A stretch of DNA of 64,000 bases, from NCBI GenBank assembly GCA_015143295.1, contig CM026554.1, positions 26,815,215 to 26,879,214 of the forward strand, written 5' to 3'. A model generated the notes under the pieces. That model had not been told where the DNA came from, ran no database searches, and saw only the letters and a program-made list of their open reading frames with translations. This DNA comes from Tetracentron sinense. Its lineage: Eukaryota; Streptophyta; Magnoliopsida; Trochodendrales; Trochodendraceae. Positions 44,843-55,384 of this stretch are shown one piece after another (position 1 is the first letter of the stretch; every line of letters begins with the position of its first letter). A program made the position numbers and the translations under genes.

Positions 44843-45530
44843 TGTCAAGGGGGTTGGTAGCCCAGGGATATGCGGGTGCTAACCCCTGGCTCATAAGAAA
44901 GGACTCGGAAATGTTGCACTGTCAAGGAGGTTGGTAGCCCCGGTTAAGGGTGCTAACCTCTGGCTCATAAGAAAGGAAATGATATTGTCAAGGAGGTTGG
45001 TAGCCCCGGTTAAGGGTGCTAGCCTCTGGCTCATAAGTAAGGTATCATACTGTCAAGGAGGCTGGTAGCCCATGGATATGCGGGTGCTAGCCTCTGGCTC
45101 ATAAGAAGTGTATTGTACTGTCAAGGGGGTTGGTAGCCCAGGGATCATGCGGGTGCTAACCCCTGGCTCATAAGAAAGGTATTGTACTGTCAAGGAGGCT
45201 GGTAGCCCAGGGATATGCGGGTGCTAGCCTCTGGCTCATAAGAAGTGTATTGTACTGTCAAGGGGGTTGGTAGCCCAGGGATCATGCGGGTGCTAACCCC
45301 TGGCTCATAAGAAAGGTATTGTACTGTCAAGGAGGCTGGTAGCCCAGGGATATGCGGGTGCTAGCCTCTGGCTCATAAGAAGTGTATTGTACTGTCAAGG
45401 GGGTTGGTAGCCCAGGGATCATGCGGGTGCTAACCCCTGGCTCATAAGAAAGGTATTGTACTGTCAAGGAGGTTAGTAGCCCAGGGATATGCGGGTGCTA
45501 ACCTCTGGCTCATAAGAGATATTAAAAGGA
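44843..45530 (+). repeat. Ten-unit tandem hairpin array with alternating paired types
   Basis: Ten units of 65-70 bp, each TGTCAAGG-arm-TGGTAGCCC...GGGTGCT-arm-TGGCTCATAAG. Two arm types alternate from unit 4 to unit 9: GAGGCT/AGCCTC and GGGGTT/AACCCC, giving a higher-order repeat of about 137 bp. Other units use GAGGTT/AACCTC or the wobble pair GAGGTT/AGCCTC. Pairing is kept in all ten. Confidence 0.88.
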
Positions 45531-45732
45531 CAACTCAAAGAGAAATTGTATGATGCATAGACATGTTTTAGTTTCATAATAATTATGACTTGATAAAATG
45601 TTTATGTATGTGGTTGCTAGAAATGATTATGAACTATACTCCTTCCATTACTTGTATATGATGTTGTTCGTTATTACCATTGTTAGTTAGGGGCTTGTAC
45701 TCGCTGAGTATTCCATGCTCAGCCGTACTTTC

Positions 45733-45888
45733 ATGTCGGCAGGTACCCGAGTCCCTCTCGACATTTGTGATCCGGGTCCTTGGATAGAGGAGGACTATGG
45801 CGAGGAGGAACCTTATGAGGATCTAGTAGTCGAGCCTCAGGCGGAGGCGAGAGACTTAGACCATTGGCCCCACGGGGATGACTATTGA
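45733..45888 (+). CDS. Conserved LTR-embedded short ORF (51 aa, acidic)
   Basis: ATG-started frame inside the solo LTR 43625-46172, ten bases after the conserved hairpin (45703-45723). It starts MSAG, has PLDICDPGPWIEEDYGEEEP at residues 8-27 and ends GDDY. It is longest of the set because of an acidic insert in the C-terminal half, still in frame. The PW-x-EE(E/D)Y core and the Cys near residue 12-15 match the other copies. An alternative reading joins it to an upstream exon ending at 44334, as both sides fit phase 1. Function unknown. Confidence 0.45.
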   Translation: MSAGTRVPLDICDPGPWIEEDYGEEEPYEDLVVEPQAEARDLDHWPHGDDY

Positions 45889-46177
45889 GCGAGACAAAGT
45901 TGTATTTTGTCTTTTGTATTTTGTTAGGTGGGTCTGTCCACCTTAGACTTAGACGTGTTTTGTATTTATGTTAACTTGGAATACTACAGTTGGATCATTA
46001 TAAAGAAAAGAAAATTTTAGTTTTCGCTTCCGCAAATTATGTTTAGCTTCCGCGCTCTGATTATCGTTGTTTATTTCCTTATTTATCTTGTTCATTACAG
46101 GATGGTTTGGCAGGTTTGTATAGTCCACCTAAAGTATCCCTAAACTCCTAGGGGGTATTTTGGGGTGTGACATTATA

Positions 46178-47530
46178 ACCACCACACCCAGATGACACTG
46201 TAAGGATGGGGGCCATTGTAAGCCTCTTCTTTAGCTCCGTGAAACTGATCTCACACTTATCATTCCATATAAACTTGGCATTCTTCTTTGTCAGATAAGT
46301 GAGCGGCACTGCAACCCTCTACAAATCTCCTGTAGTAGCCTACCAACCCAAGGAAACTATGGATCTACCGAGATGCCTTCCATAGAAACAACGTGGCCTA
46401 GGAATGCCACTTCCTCCAACCAAAAATCACACTTGCTTAGCTTGGCATACAGTTTGTGCTCTGTGTGTATTTTCAAAGCAAGGCGAAGGTCTCGTAGGTG
46501 ATCTTCCTGTGTCTGGGAATAAACCAGGATGTCATCGACAAACACTATCATGCATTGATCCAGGTATGGTCAGAACACCCGGTTCATCAGATCCATAAAG
46601 GCTACCAGCACATTCATGAGACCAAAAGGCATCACTAAGAGCTCGTAATGCCCATACCAAGTCCTAAAAGATGTTTTGGGAACATCTTCCACCTTGATCT
46701 TCAACTGGTGGTAACCAGACCAAAGATCAATCTTAGAGAAAAATTTTGCTCCCTTTAACTGATCGAACAAGTCATCAATTCTAGGCAATGGATACCTATT
46801 CTTTATTGTGACCTTGTTCAACTGCCTGAAATCGATGCACATCCTCATCGAGCCATCCTTCTTCTTCAGAAATAGCACCAGGACACCTCAAGGTGAAACA
46901 CTTGGTCGAATGAAACCAAGGCCTTGCATCTCCTCCAATTGAGTCTTCTACTCCTTGAGTTTAATCGGGGCCATCCTGTACGGAGCCCGAGAGATGGGAG
47001 CTGTGCCTGGTGCAAGCTCGATCATAAATTCAATCTCCCTGTCTGGGGGCAATCTTGGCAACTCCTCTGGAAATACCTCCAGGAATTCTCTCACGATCGG
47101 AATAGTCGAAGTGTCCTTAGCCTCGGGGCTTGCTAGACTCAACGCTGCAAAGCAGGTGATATCTTTACTCCTCAACCCCCAAAAATGAAATGGCTTTACT
47201 CCTTCCGGCTTGAAGTTCACAACCTTCTCAAAGCACGCCACATGTTCGTGGTGAGTTGACAGCCAATCCATCCCGAGGATAACACCGAAGTCTAAGTCTT
47301 GGAAATCCAGGATGATGAGGTCGGCTAGTAATTCATTCTGCCCCACTTGTACCACACTATCCTTGTGTATTCTATCTGTATCTTGCCAAGCCGAGTCGCA
47401 ATGGTTAACTCTCTCTCTAATGGACTAGACTCGGACGCAAAACCCTTTGCAAAATTAGGTGAGACAAAAGAGTGAGTGGATCTCGTGTCGATCAACACTT
47501 GAGCCAAACACTCATTGACTAATAAGGTTC
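46178..47530 (-). pseudogene. pol: PR and RT of element D
   Basis: Minus strand. Protease LIDTRSTHSFVS near 47480 (Gly of the DTG motif changed to Arg), KVVNFKPEGVKPFHF, RT with [14 protein letters not shown] near 46830 and [10 protein letters not shown] near 46530. A deletion of about 50 bp removes part of the RT thumb near 46355. It continues at 43624 beyond the solo LTR. Confidence 0.92.
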
Positions 47531-47662
47531 CTGAAATTATAGCTAACTATGTCAATCCATGCATCAGCATCATATGTATAGATATATAACACGCCATATA
47601 CATACATAAGAAATAGGACATAATAAGACCATCATGGATAATGAATAACTCTAAACGCATAC
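47531..47662 (-). other. gag-PR intron of element D
   Basis: 132-bp AT-rich insertion with minus-strand donor AAG|GTATGC and acceptor TTTCAG|GA, the best preserved of the four. Removal joins the gag codons ending VVQ to TLLVNECL in frame through a split Gly codon. Read without splicing, the frame meets a TAG inside the insertion, so an unspliced RNA would give Gag only. Confidence 0.72.
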
Positions 47663-48934
47663 CTTACACTACATCATCTGATGCAAGTGCATCTCCCTCT
47701 GTCAAGGTGAATACTTGCCTCTAATTCGCCTGGTGAGGCGGAGGTGCAGACCATACAGGTTGGGAGGATGCTTGGTATGATCCTGCTAGATGAATTGGGC
47801 GCCTAATCCACTGAGACTGGCCTGGTAAGTGCCAATTGGGGCAATCCCTGATCATATGGCCCTGGCGACCACAGTGGAAACATCCACCCGATGCCTTCTG
47901 GTAATCTCCTGTCGGGTGCCTTTGGTCGTAAGATGTGCAGACCTTATATGTGTAGGTCGGGGAGGCCAGAGGTGGAGTGTACCTCATTGCCTGAGGTGCA
48001 ATGGGCTGTGGCTCTGGAAGAGCCTGAGGTCATGGTGCCTGAGGTGCATACTGTCATGGAGCTGGAGGCGCATAAGATGGTCTCTGCGGTGGTGCTGGCC
48101 ATGCATATTGAGGTGGTGCTGGCCAAGTGTGATGACAAGGGTCAGTCTGAACCCGCCTCTCTAGAGGTGCAGAACTGCTGGATTGGCCTCTCGCTAAATC
48201 CCTCTTCTTGGACACAGTCTCAGAGTTGGTCTCAATCAATAAGGCCTTGTCCACTACCTCGGGATAGGTAGCATGCCTAAAAGTCGAGACTCTCTCCATG
48301 ATCATGTCTCTAAGCCCTTGCTCGAATCTTCTCGCCTTCATCGCTTCCGTAGTGATCATGTGGGTTGCGAAGCGTGATAGCTCCGAGAACTTGGCCTCAT
48401 ATTAGGCCACAGATATAGAACCCTACTCGAGCTTGATGAACTCCCTCTTTTGCTTTTACCGAGCTCCAACCGGGAAGTACTTCTTGTAGAAGGTATCCGT
48501 GAACTCGCTCCAAGTCCATGGTTGACCTTGCCTGGTCAATTCTCGAGTCCTCAAGGCGGACAACCACTGATGGTGTGCCTCACCCTCTAGCATGAACACA
48601 GCCCATGCCACTCTTTCTTCTTCTGTGCGCGAGAGGACTGTAAAAATCTTCTCCAACTGGATGATCCAAGCCTCTGCAGGAAGAGGGTCCACACTCCCAT
48701 GGAATGCTGGAGGCCTCATTCTCCGAAATACCTCAACCCTAACTGTGCGATGTACTCGACTGCAGGCGGTGGAATAGATGATGCCGATGATGGAATAACC
48801 TACCTAGGTGCCAGTATGGCTAGTATCTCAACAATAGAGCCTAAGAACTGAGAGAGGTCCGGCTGCTCATCCTCATCTCAAGAAGAGGAAGAAGCTCTAG
48901 TGTGTGGTTCGTGGCCCCGTGTGCCCCGCCTCAT
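47663..48934 (-). pseudogene. gag: gag of element D
   Basis: Minus strand from ATG 48934 (MRRGTRGHE) to the intron. Gag domain at 48719-48260 (AFHGSVDPLPAEAWI, FTDTFYKKYFPVGAR, RFEQGLRDMIMERVSTFRH), a Pro-rich linker (YAPPAP) and a zinc knuckle CFHCGRQGHMIRDCP near 47850-47895. It is broken by a stop after ASSSS, another near 48790, a frameshift near 48455, stops in the linker, and TAA in place of the last Gln codon before the intron donor. Confidence 0.9.
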
Positions 48935-49277
48935 GACTAAAGTCCTGAGAACAATAGCACCATATGAGTCTAACTTGGAACCTCAATTTTATCGCATTGA
49001 TTCAATTTCCACAATAGAGCAATCAATAATAGTATAGTACTATCATATTCATCACATCAAGTCATCAAAGTATTTATAATATTATACTTTGGTGTTCTAG
49101 CGTCCCTAAGACCCATACTTGGTTGCAGCAACCATTTTAGACTAAGACTAAAGTTTAGTCTTACACTTGGAACATGACTCGTTTCCGACTTACTTTCTTC
49201 CTAACTTGCTTCCTAACATATGCCCTTGTCAAGCTGTGGCACCAGATTCTAAGTGACCCTAAAGACTTAAAGTCAAA
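48935..49277 (-). other. Untranslated leader of element D
   Basis: About 340 bp between gag ATG and primer site, no ORF. Its first bases correspond to the start of the leader of the gag-only element (12774 onward). Confidence 0.6.
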
Positions 49278-49289
49278 GCTCTGATACTA
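49278..49289 (-). other. Primer binding site of element D (one mismatch)
   Basis: Minus-strand TAGTATCAGAGC, one base different from the canonical TGGTATCAGAGC, four bases from the LTR edge at 49294. Confidence 0.85.
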
Positions 49290-49590
49290 CTTCTGTTGCA
49301 ACCCAAAACCCACCCTAAGAGTTAAAGTGAATCTTGGACGACTTATCATGACCTAAATGACATGCTTGACAAACCATGCTGCAAAACACTCAGAGCATAT
49401 ACAATAGGGGATAAAATAGCGGAAGCATACACTAACATGGCACAACGGAAGTCTAACCAAAACCCCTATGTATAAACATGATCCAAGTTTTGTATAAAGT
49501 AAAATCAGCAAAACAAGGTGCGGACATGCCCACCAAAATACATGGGTATAAACCTCTCACGCTCACCCCCACTCACTTAGAATCTACCAC

Positions 49591-49713
49591 CTAGTAGTAG
49601 CCCTCCACATGAGGCTCCTCAACAGGAGCTTCCTTGACGTACTGCCCTTCCTCCCATGGACCGAGAGCACATATGTCAAAAGGAGCAGGCGCTCCACTAA
49701 CACCTGCCGACAT
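49591..49713 (-). CDS. Conserved LTR-embedded short ORF (40 aa, acidic)
   Basis: Minus-strand ATG at 49713. It starts MSAG, has APAPFDICALGPW at residues 8-20, EEGQYVKEAPVEEP at 21-34 and ends EGYY. It is closest to the copy at 52097 (VSGA and PFDIC shared). The hairpin before it has changed both arms together (GCTAAG/CTTAGC). The partner LTR of the same element lost the whole ORF by deletion. Same uncertain function as the others. Confidence 0.45.
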   Translation of the reverse strand: MSAGVSGAPAPFDICALGPWEEGQYVKEAPVEEPHVEGYY

Positions 49714-50082
49714 CAAAAGTACGGCTAAGCATGAGATACTTAGCGGGTACCAAATACTAACCAACAGTCATAGCAATATAATAATGGAAATAAAGCAGGA
49801 AGCAGTTCATATAATTGACAGGAAAGTAAACAGTTTATATTTCATACTTGCATCTCATCAAAGTCGGAAAAACTCTTGAAATCATCGTGTGCTTAACTTG
49901 ACTTAAAATACTCTTTTTGTGCTAGAAAAACTTGTCTTGTCATGTTCTGTCTTGCTTATCTTGTCGGGTCCTGCTTGTCTTGTCATGCGTGTCATGCCGT
50001 GTCATGCATGTCATGCCATGAAATTAAAATGCTCTTGCTTGCTTGCTTGCTTGGAAATTAAATATGCTCATGCACTTGTGAG

Positions 50083-50215
50083 GGAGGGTGGTGTAGAACC
50101 CCCTCTTTTCGATGAGATGCACTTGTGAGGGAGGGTGGTGTAGAACCCACTCTTTTCAATGAGATACACTAGGAGGGAGGGTGGTGTAGAACCCCCTCTT
50201 TTCAATGAGATGCAC
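50083..50215 (-). repeat. 46-bp tandem hairpin repeat in LTR D (5' copy)
   Basis: Three units of GAGGGAGGGTGGTGTAGAACC-type hairpins followed by TTTTC(A/G)ATGAGAT. One more unit than the 3' LTR, so copy number changed after insertion or in one LTR. Confidence 0.72.
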
Positions 50216-51554
50216 GTGTTCTTGATCTTGTTAAAAGCCAGGCAAAACATATCTTAAGATATGCCCTGCCTCTAAGTACCAACCTTTACATTTGGCCTTG
50301 TCATGGTGCTCGTGAATCTAGAATAAAACCCTTCTCTTGAAAAACCCGATAAACCATGCTTGACTCTTGTATGCATGGCATGCTCTTGAGGTCGTGTACA
50401 TGCTATAGCTTGGAAATAAACATGACATATTGAATTTCATATATACAATTCATAAAATAAGCATTCAATTTACCACATGCTGTTCTAGAAAGCAATTAAC
50501 ACACTAGCATGAAACCCTAGAATTTTTACATGTTTTAAATCATGCTTTTCTTGATCACATCTTCGAATCCATCCATCATCCATTGTGTGTTCATTATTTG
50601 GTGAAATACCCTTCCCATTTAGTTCATGACATCACATACACATGGCATCCATCGCCCAACATCCATCTCCACACATACAATCCCTCTCATATTATGTTCA
50701 TACTTTAGGGAAAACAAGAAAGAAGGAAGAAAAAGGGAAAATATGACTAAGAGGGTAGCATATGGTACTGACCTTGAATAGATGAGGGAAAACCCTCCAA
50801 AACGTGTGTAGGGTCTTGCTCCTCACGTGCTTTGCCTTGGATTTAAAGAATCCAAGCCTTTGGGGTGATCTTGGGTTCTTAAACCCTTGATTTCTCTCAA
50901 GTTGAAACCCTAGGTTAAAAACCCCTTTCTCCTCTCTCACACTCTCTAAAAATATTGCTAAGGATGTTTATGAACACCCTTGGCTCGAGTAAACCCTTAT
51001 AGGCAAGGGAGTAATGCCCAAAAGAGCATAAAGCCCTTAATGAAATTCTGTAAAAACACAAAAGACCAAGCGATCAGTGCTTATGATAGAGCGATCGGTG
51101 GCTTACTGAGCGATCGGTGTTTTTGATCGAGCTCTCGGTTAAAATCACCTATATGGAATTTTTTCCTACACAAAATTTTAGACAAGTTGATAGATATCGA
51201 TCGATCGGTTATGGACCGATCGATCGCTAATATAGACCGAGCGATCGGTGTTCTGCAAATTTTGACACTCAGTACATTTTACTGTTTTGGCCATAACTCT
51301 TGACTAACGTCACGTTTAATTCCAAGATAAAGTTTGTACATGGCTTCACGAGCACGACATGCATGACATGGTTTATCGGGTTTTTCAAGAACAGGGGTTT
51401 TATTCTCGATTCACGAACACGATGACAAGGCCAAACGTAAGGGTTGGTAAATAGAGGTAGGGCATATCGTAACTTATGTTTTGTCTCGCTTTTGACAAGA
51501 ACAAGAACACGTCAAGCAAGATGTTAGTGCGCCTCCAAGCATGTATATTTACTT

Positions 51555-51715
51555 TATTGCACTTTCGCAAAAGAGGGGGGCTTTACACTTCCCTCCCTTT
51601 AAGTTACTTCATTGCATATTTCGCAAAAGACGGGGTTCACACTTCCCTCCCTTCAAGTTGCTTTATTCTATATTTCGCAAAAGTGGGGGGTTTACACCAC
51701 CCTCCCTTCAAGTTG
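51555..51715 (+). repeat. 56-bp tandem repeats in forward LTR tail
   Basis: Three units of the type TTTCGCAAAAG-GGGG-TTTACAC-CCCTCCC-TTCAAGTTG. In each, G-rich and C-rich arms can pair across a short loop, as in the other arrays. Confidence 0.75.
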
Positions 51716-52096
51716 TTCAAGGGCATTAACATCCCAAGCGCATGAATATGTTTAAATTCCAAGCAAGCAAGCATGAGCATTTTAATTTCATGGCATGACA
51801 TGAACGACACGACATGACACACATAAGACGACATGACAAGCATGACACGACAAGACAAGCAAAACAGAACCTGACATGATAAGTTTTCAAGCACGAAAAG
51901 AGTATTTAGAGTCAAGGAGCACACGATGATTTCAAGCATTTTCCCAGCTTTGATGTGATGCAAGTATGAAATATAAACTATTTATCTTTCTGTTATGATA
52001 AGAAATACTTTCACTTTATTTTCATTATTATGTTGCTATGACTGTTGGTTAGTATTTTGTACCCGCTGAGTGGTTCAATACTCAGTCATACTTTTG

Positions 52097-52219
52097 ATGT
52101 CGGCAGGTGTTAGTGGAGCAGCTGCTCCTTTTGACATATGTGCTCCCAGTCCATGGGAGGAAGAGGAATACTTCAAGGAGGTCCCTACGGACGAGTCTCA
52201 TATAGAGGGCCATTATTAG
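52097..52219 (+). CDS. Conserved LTR-embedded short ORF (40 aa, acidic)
   Basis: ATG-started. It begins MSAGVSGAAAPFDIC, then PWEEEEYFKEVP at residues 19-30, ends EGHY. Codons differ from the 49713 copy by both silent and replacement changes, with no indel. It sits ten bases after hairpin 52065-52086. Not recognised as a known family. Confidence 0.45.
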   Translation: MSAGVSGAAAPFDICAPSPWEEEEYFKEVPTDESHIEGHY

Positions 52220-52516
52220 GTGGTAGATTCTAAGTGAGTGTGGGTGAGCACGAGAGACTTTATACCCATGTATTTTGGCGGGCATGACCGCACCTTTCTT
52301 TTGTTTTCACTTATGTACAAAACTTGGATTACATATATACATAGAGGGTTTTGTTAGACTTCCGCTGTGTCATGTTAGTGAATGCGTCTGTTATTTTGTC
52401 CTCTATTGTATATGCTCCATGTATTTTGCAGGATGAATTGTCAAGCATGTCATGCAGGTCATGATAAGTCGTCTAAGATTCGCTCTAACTCGTAGGGTGG
52501 GTTTTGGGTCACAACA

Positions 52517-54261
52517 AGGAGAGGGAGAGAAAATTGAGATAGAGAGATTGGTGTACAGTTGAAGGGTTGTTGTGTATTTATAGGACTTGGATCAAGTCCA
52601 ATCCTAATACAATTACAACTTATCCCTTAACAATTATTTAATAATAATAACTCTTATTATTAATTAAATAATATCCTTGTTCTAATTTATGAGTCCTTCT
52701 CAAAAGAGGATTTTCTAAGTAAAAGGATTAAACAAACACCTCAATTAAAGGAATCCTAATCCAATTAGGAGACCATCCAAAGGGGGGGCGTGAACCAAGG
52801 GGGGCGTGAGCTTCATGGGAGTCTTGGGCTCCAAGTTGTAATCCAATTACAACTTCTTCTTCTTTAATCTTGCATTCCAAGCATTGGAATCGTATTCCAT
52901 AAAATAAGGATTAATAATTAAATAATTATATAACTAACCAAATCCTAATCCAATTAGGATACACTAATGGGCACCCCACCCTAGGGATTAAATCCCATGG
53001 GCTTGGGTCCACTTTTAAGGTCCATTCTTAATGGGTTTTTGGATATGGGTCAAATCCATTTCCCCTTTTATTGGGTTAGTTAAATAATGATTAATATCAT
53101 CCTTTAATTTAAATTAACAATTAATTTAAACCATAGATTAACTTTTAATCTATTTAATCAATGATTAACATTTGATCATTTTAAATAATTGATTAGTATT
53201 TAATCAATTGTTAGAGCTTGTATTTCTTATGTGAGCATCTCCACAGATTGTTCTGAGACATTCAAACTATAGCTTATCCAATGTTATCCCATTGACCCTA
53301 AATAGGAATTACATCGGAATTGCAAGTGACGTGAGATATCAATGTTGCAATTGAATCCCAGTGTAAGAACATTAACCAATACGGATCCCGCCACATGAAC
53401 TTTTTAATTCAGTTGATCCTTCCAATTACATTATCCCTAATGGGCCTTCAAGATTATTTATGCTGTCTAACTCATAGCCCATTGCACATCATCCGGGTTT
53501 CGAAGACTTCTAATTAAGCCATGAGAAACATTTTCTCATGTAAAACATTTTGAGAAAAATATTTTTTTTATAAGTACAATATATTTTAAATAAAATATAT
53601 TTACAACTTGTTTTGTTTCAAAATCACCTGCACAGGATTTAAGCTTCCCTGGAACTTGGATAATCTCTCAAATTAATGAGTATGGATTTCTTGTTCGAAA
53701 TTCATTATGACTCGAACAGCTTTCTGACTATCTAACTGTCATCGTATCGTATTACCTAAGGTAGAGAATACTTTGGTGGAATCAAAACAGTCAGATTACT
53801 ATTCAGTTATAAATGAACTCATCAGATTTAAGGATCATTGAAACTATTCAATGTGAGAGACCAACTATCTGATAGTATGTTTGTGCAAGAGGTCTCTCAT
53901 TGCTTGTAATCAGTCAGTGTACATTTAAGCACCCATATGCTGATGTGTAGTCTCGACTACAATAGTTTGAGATAAAACTACATCTCAACTATCGAGAACA
54001 TCTTAGCATAGTGGTAGCCATATAAGTGAAGTGCCCAGCTTCACCCATTGCCGTGACTATATAAGGTATAAGGAACTGGAAAGTTATATTTGTCTGTGAT
54101 AATCCAATCATATAACTTTCCTACAATATATCCTAAGGACCTTTATTGATATCTCATATCGTATAGATCATCTCATGATCATAGTCAATTACCCATAATG
54201 AATCCCAAAAGATAAAGAAGAAGTCTCTATTAATCAATCTAAATGATTTTTCTAGGCATCA
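52517..54261 (-). repeat. copia LTR fragment (reverse strand, third copy)
   Basis: Reverse complement of most of the copia LTR (6450-~8240). The LTR start TGATGCC is at 54261, followed by eight bases of element interior and then unrelated sequence. The LTR's 3' end is cut at 52516 by the forward gypsy LTR. Confidence 0.9.
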
Positions 54262-54269
54262 TGTCTAAT

Positions 54270-54565
54270 AGCCCAAACCAGGTAGGAGGCCATTCTAGGC
54301 CCTGCCAAGCTCTTTGGGCCCATCCTGACACGCCTAGACCATTTAACTGGGGTTAACCTAACCCCGATTAATTTTTTACCATGGTTAAGCACCCCTTAAT
54401 ACATGAAAATTTCTAAAAATTTCCAAAAATGTTCAAAATGTTGTACGAGACCCAAAATGTTCTGCTTTGGCCTCTTTACCATGGTTAGCAGCCCAAATCA
54501 TGGCTACTTCTCCCATTTAACTCCGGTTAGCAACTCTAACTTTGATTAAATCCGATTTTGGCTTA
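54270..54565. other. Unassigned 296-bp segment
   Basis: Not similar to anything else in the window. It contains TTACCATGGTTA twice and related GGTTAAC/GGTTAGC words, with no ORF. It may be a fragment of another repeat or original target DNA. Confidence 0.5.
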
Positions 54566-54829
54566 TGTCGTGCACCAAAATACGAGTTAAGGGATACTTT
54601 AGGTGTGACTATACATACCTGTCAAACCATCCTGAAATGAACAAGGCTAACATAATACAATAGAGACATAAAACAGAGTACGGAAGCTAAAACATAAGTG
54701 CGGAAGCATAAAAAAACTTTTTCTTTTTCTTTAACCATGGTCGGTATTCCAAGTTTACATATACAAGACATATTCATAAAGGTAAAGGTGGACATGCCCA
54801 CCTATCTAAATAGAAAAGAAACACTCCTC

Positions 54830-54970
54830 TCAACAGTAGTCTAGGTATGGCCACACGTCTCAGTCTCTATCCTCCTGCGACTGCATCGGGATAGGTGGCT
54901 CCCTCTCCTCTACATACTCTTCCTCAACCTAAGGCTCAGGGTCAAGGACATCCACAGTACCTGCTGACAT
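54830..54970 (-). pseudogene. LTR short ORF with two stops
   Basis: Minus-strand MSAG start, 47 codons and LDYC end, the same length as the intact 18643 copy. It is interrupted by TAG in place of the core Trp codon TGG and by a TGA further on. The hairpin before it is also decayed. Confidence 0.6.
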
Positions 54971-55384
54971 TAAAGTATGGCTGAGTATGGAATACTTAGT
55001 GAGTACAAGCTACTAGCTAATAATAGCAATAACAAAACACAACGATAATAACACAACAATAATAACGAAATATAATTCATAACATCAATTTAAAACGATA
55101 CTAACAACATGTGACATTCATTTCATTGAAAGTAAAGCAAGGTAATAGTCTTGACATGCATGAGTGAATGCAAAAACTTTGATAAAACGTATACTTTGAA
55201 GGTCATGTCTTATTCTTGAAAATAGTCTTTCATGTCGTTCGAAACTTGCTTGTCATACTTAGAAACTTGTTCTTGTCTTAGTCTCGTTCGTAAGAATCAC
55301 GCATGCTTGTCTTGTTCTTGTTGGAATCACTTGTCTTGCTTGTTCTTGTCATGACTTGACATGTTCTTGACTTGAGTTGCTTGT

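Larger units (their letters stand above)
43625..46172 (+). mobile_element. gypsy solo LTR with TTATA target duplication
   Basis: 2548-bp LTR from TGTAGCACCCCGG to GGGTGTGACA, flanked on both sides by TTATA (43620-43624 and 46173-46177), inserted in RNase H of element D. No internal region. It carries the palindrome array (43838-44022), a donor-like AAG|GTTAGT (44332-44340), a ten-unit hairpin array and an intact conserved short ORF. Confidence 0.95.
39724..51305 (-). mobile_element. Ty3/gypsy element D (reverse, both LTRs, interrupted)
   Basis: 3' LTR at 39724-41648, pol and gag on the minus strand from 41740 to 48934, primer site, and a 5' LTR at 49294-51305 whose outer ~0.3 kb is missing. 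It is interrupted by a solo LTR at 43625-46172 with duplication TTATA. Left flank GGTAC (39719-39723); the right flank is lost by deletion. Confidence 0.92.
49294..51305 (-). repeat. 5' LTR of element D, outer end missing
   Basis: Matches 39724-41648 over its whole length but stops in the segment GGCCATAACTCTTGACT, about 0.3 kb before the LTR would begin. There it is joined to a forward LTR tail. It retains the short ORF, the hairpin (49724-49744), a three-unit 46-bp repeat (50083-50215), a TATA box (50996-51001) and the palindrome array (51061-51250). Confidence 0.9.
51306..52516 (+). repeat. Forward gypsy LTR tail, probably the rest of LTR C
   Basis: Matches the last ~1.1 kb of LTR A and ends GGGTCACAACA at 52516. 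Its start is joined to the truncated reverse LTR of element D. It has the orientation expected if D inserted in the 3' LTR of C and a deletion later removed the outer end of D plus the middle of LTR C. This is inference from orientation and missing parts. Confidence 0.8.

Noticed and set aside
47829..48271. Forward-strand 111- and 126-codon frames
   Set aside because: Antisense shadows of the Pro/Gln-rich gag linker of element D; the minus strand carries the gag domain and zinc knuckle.
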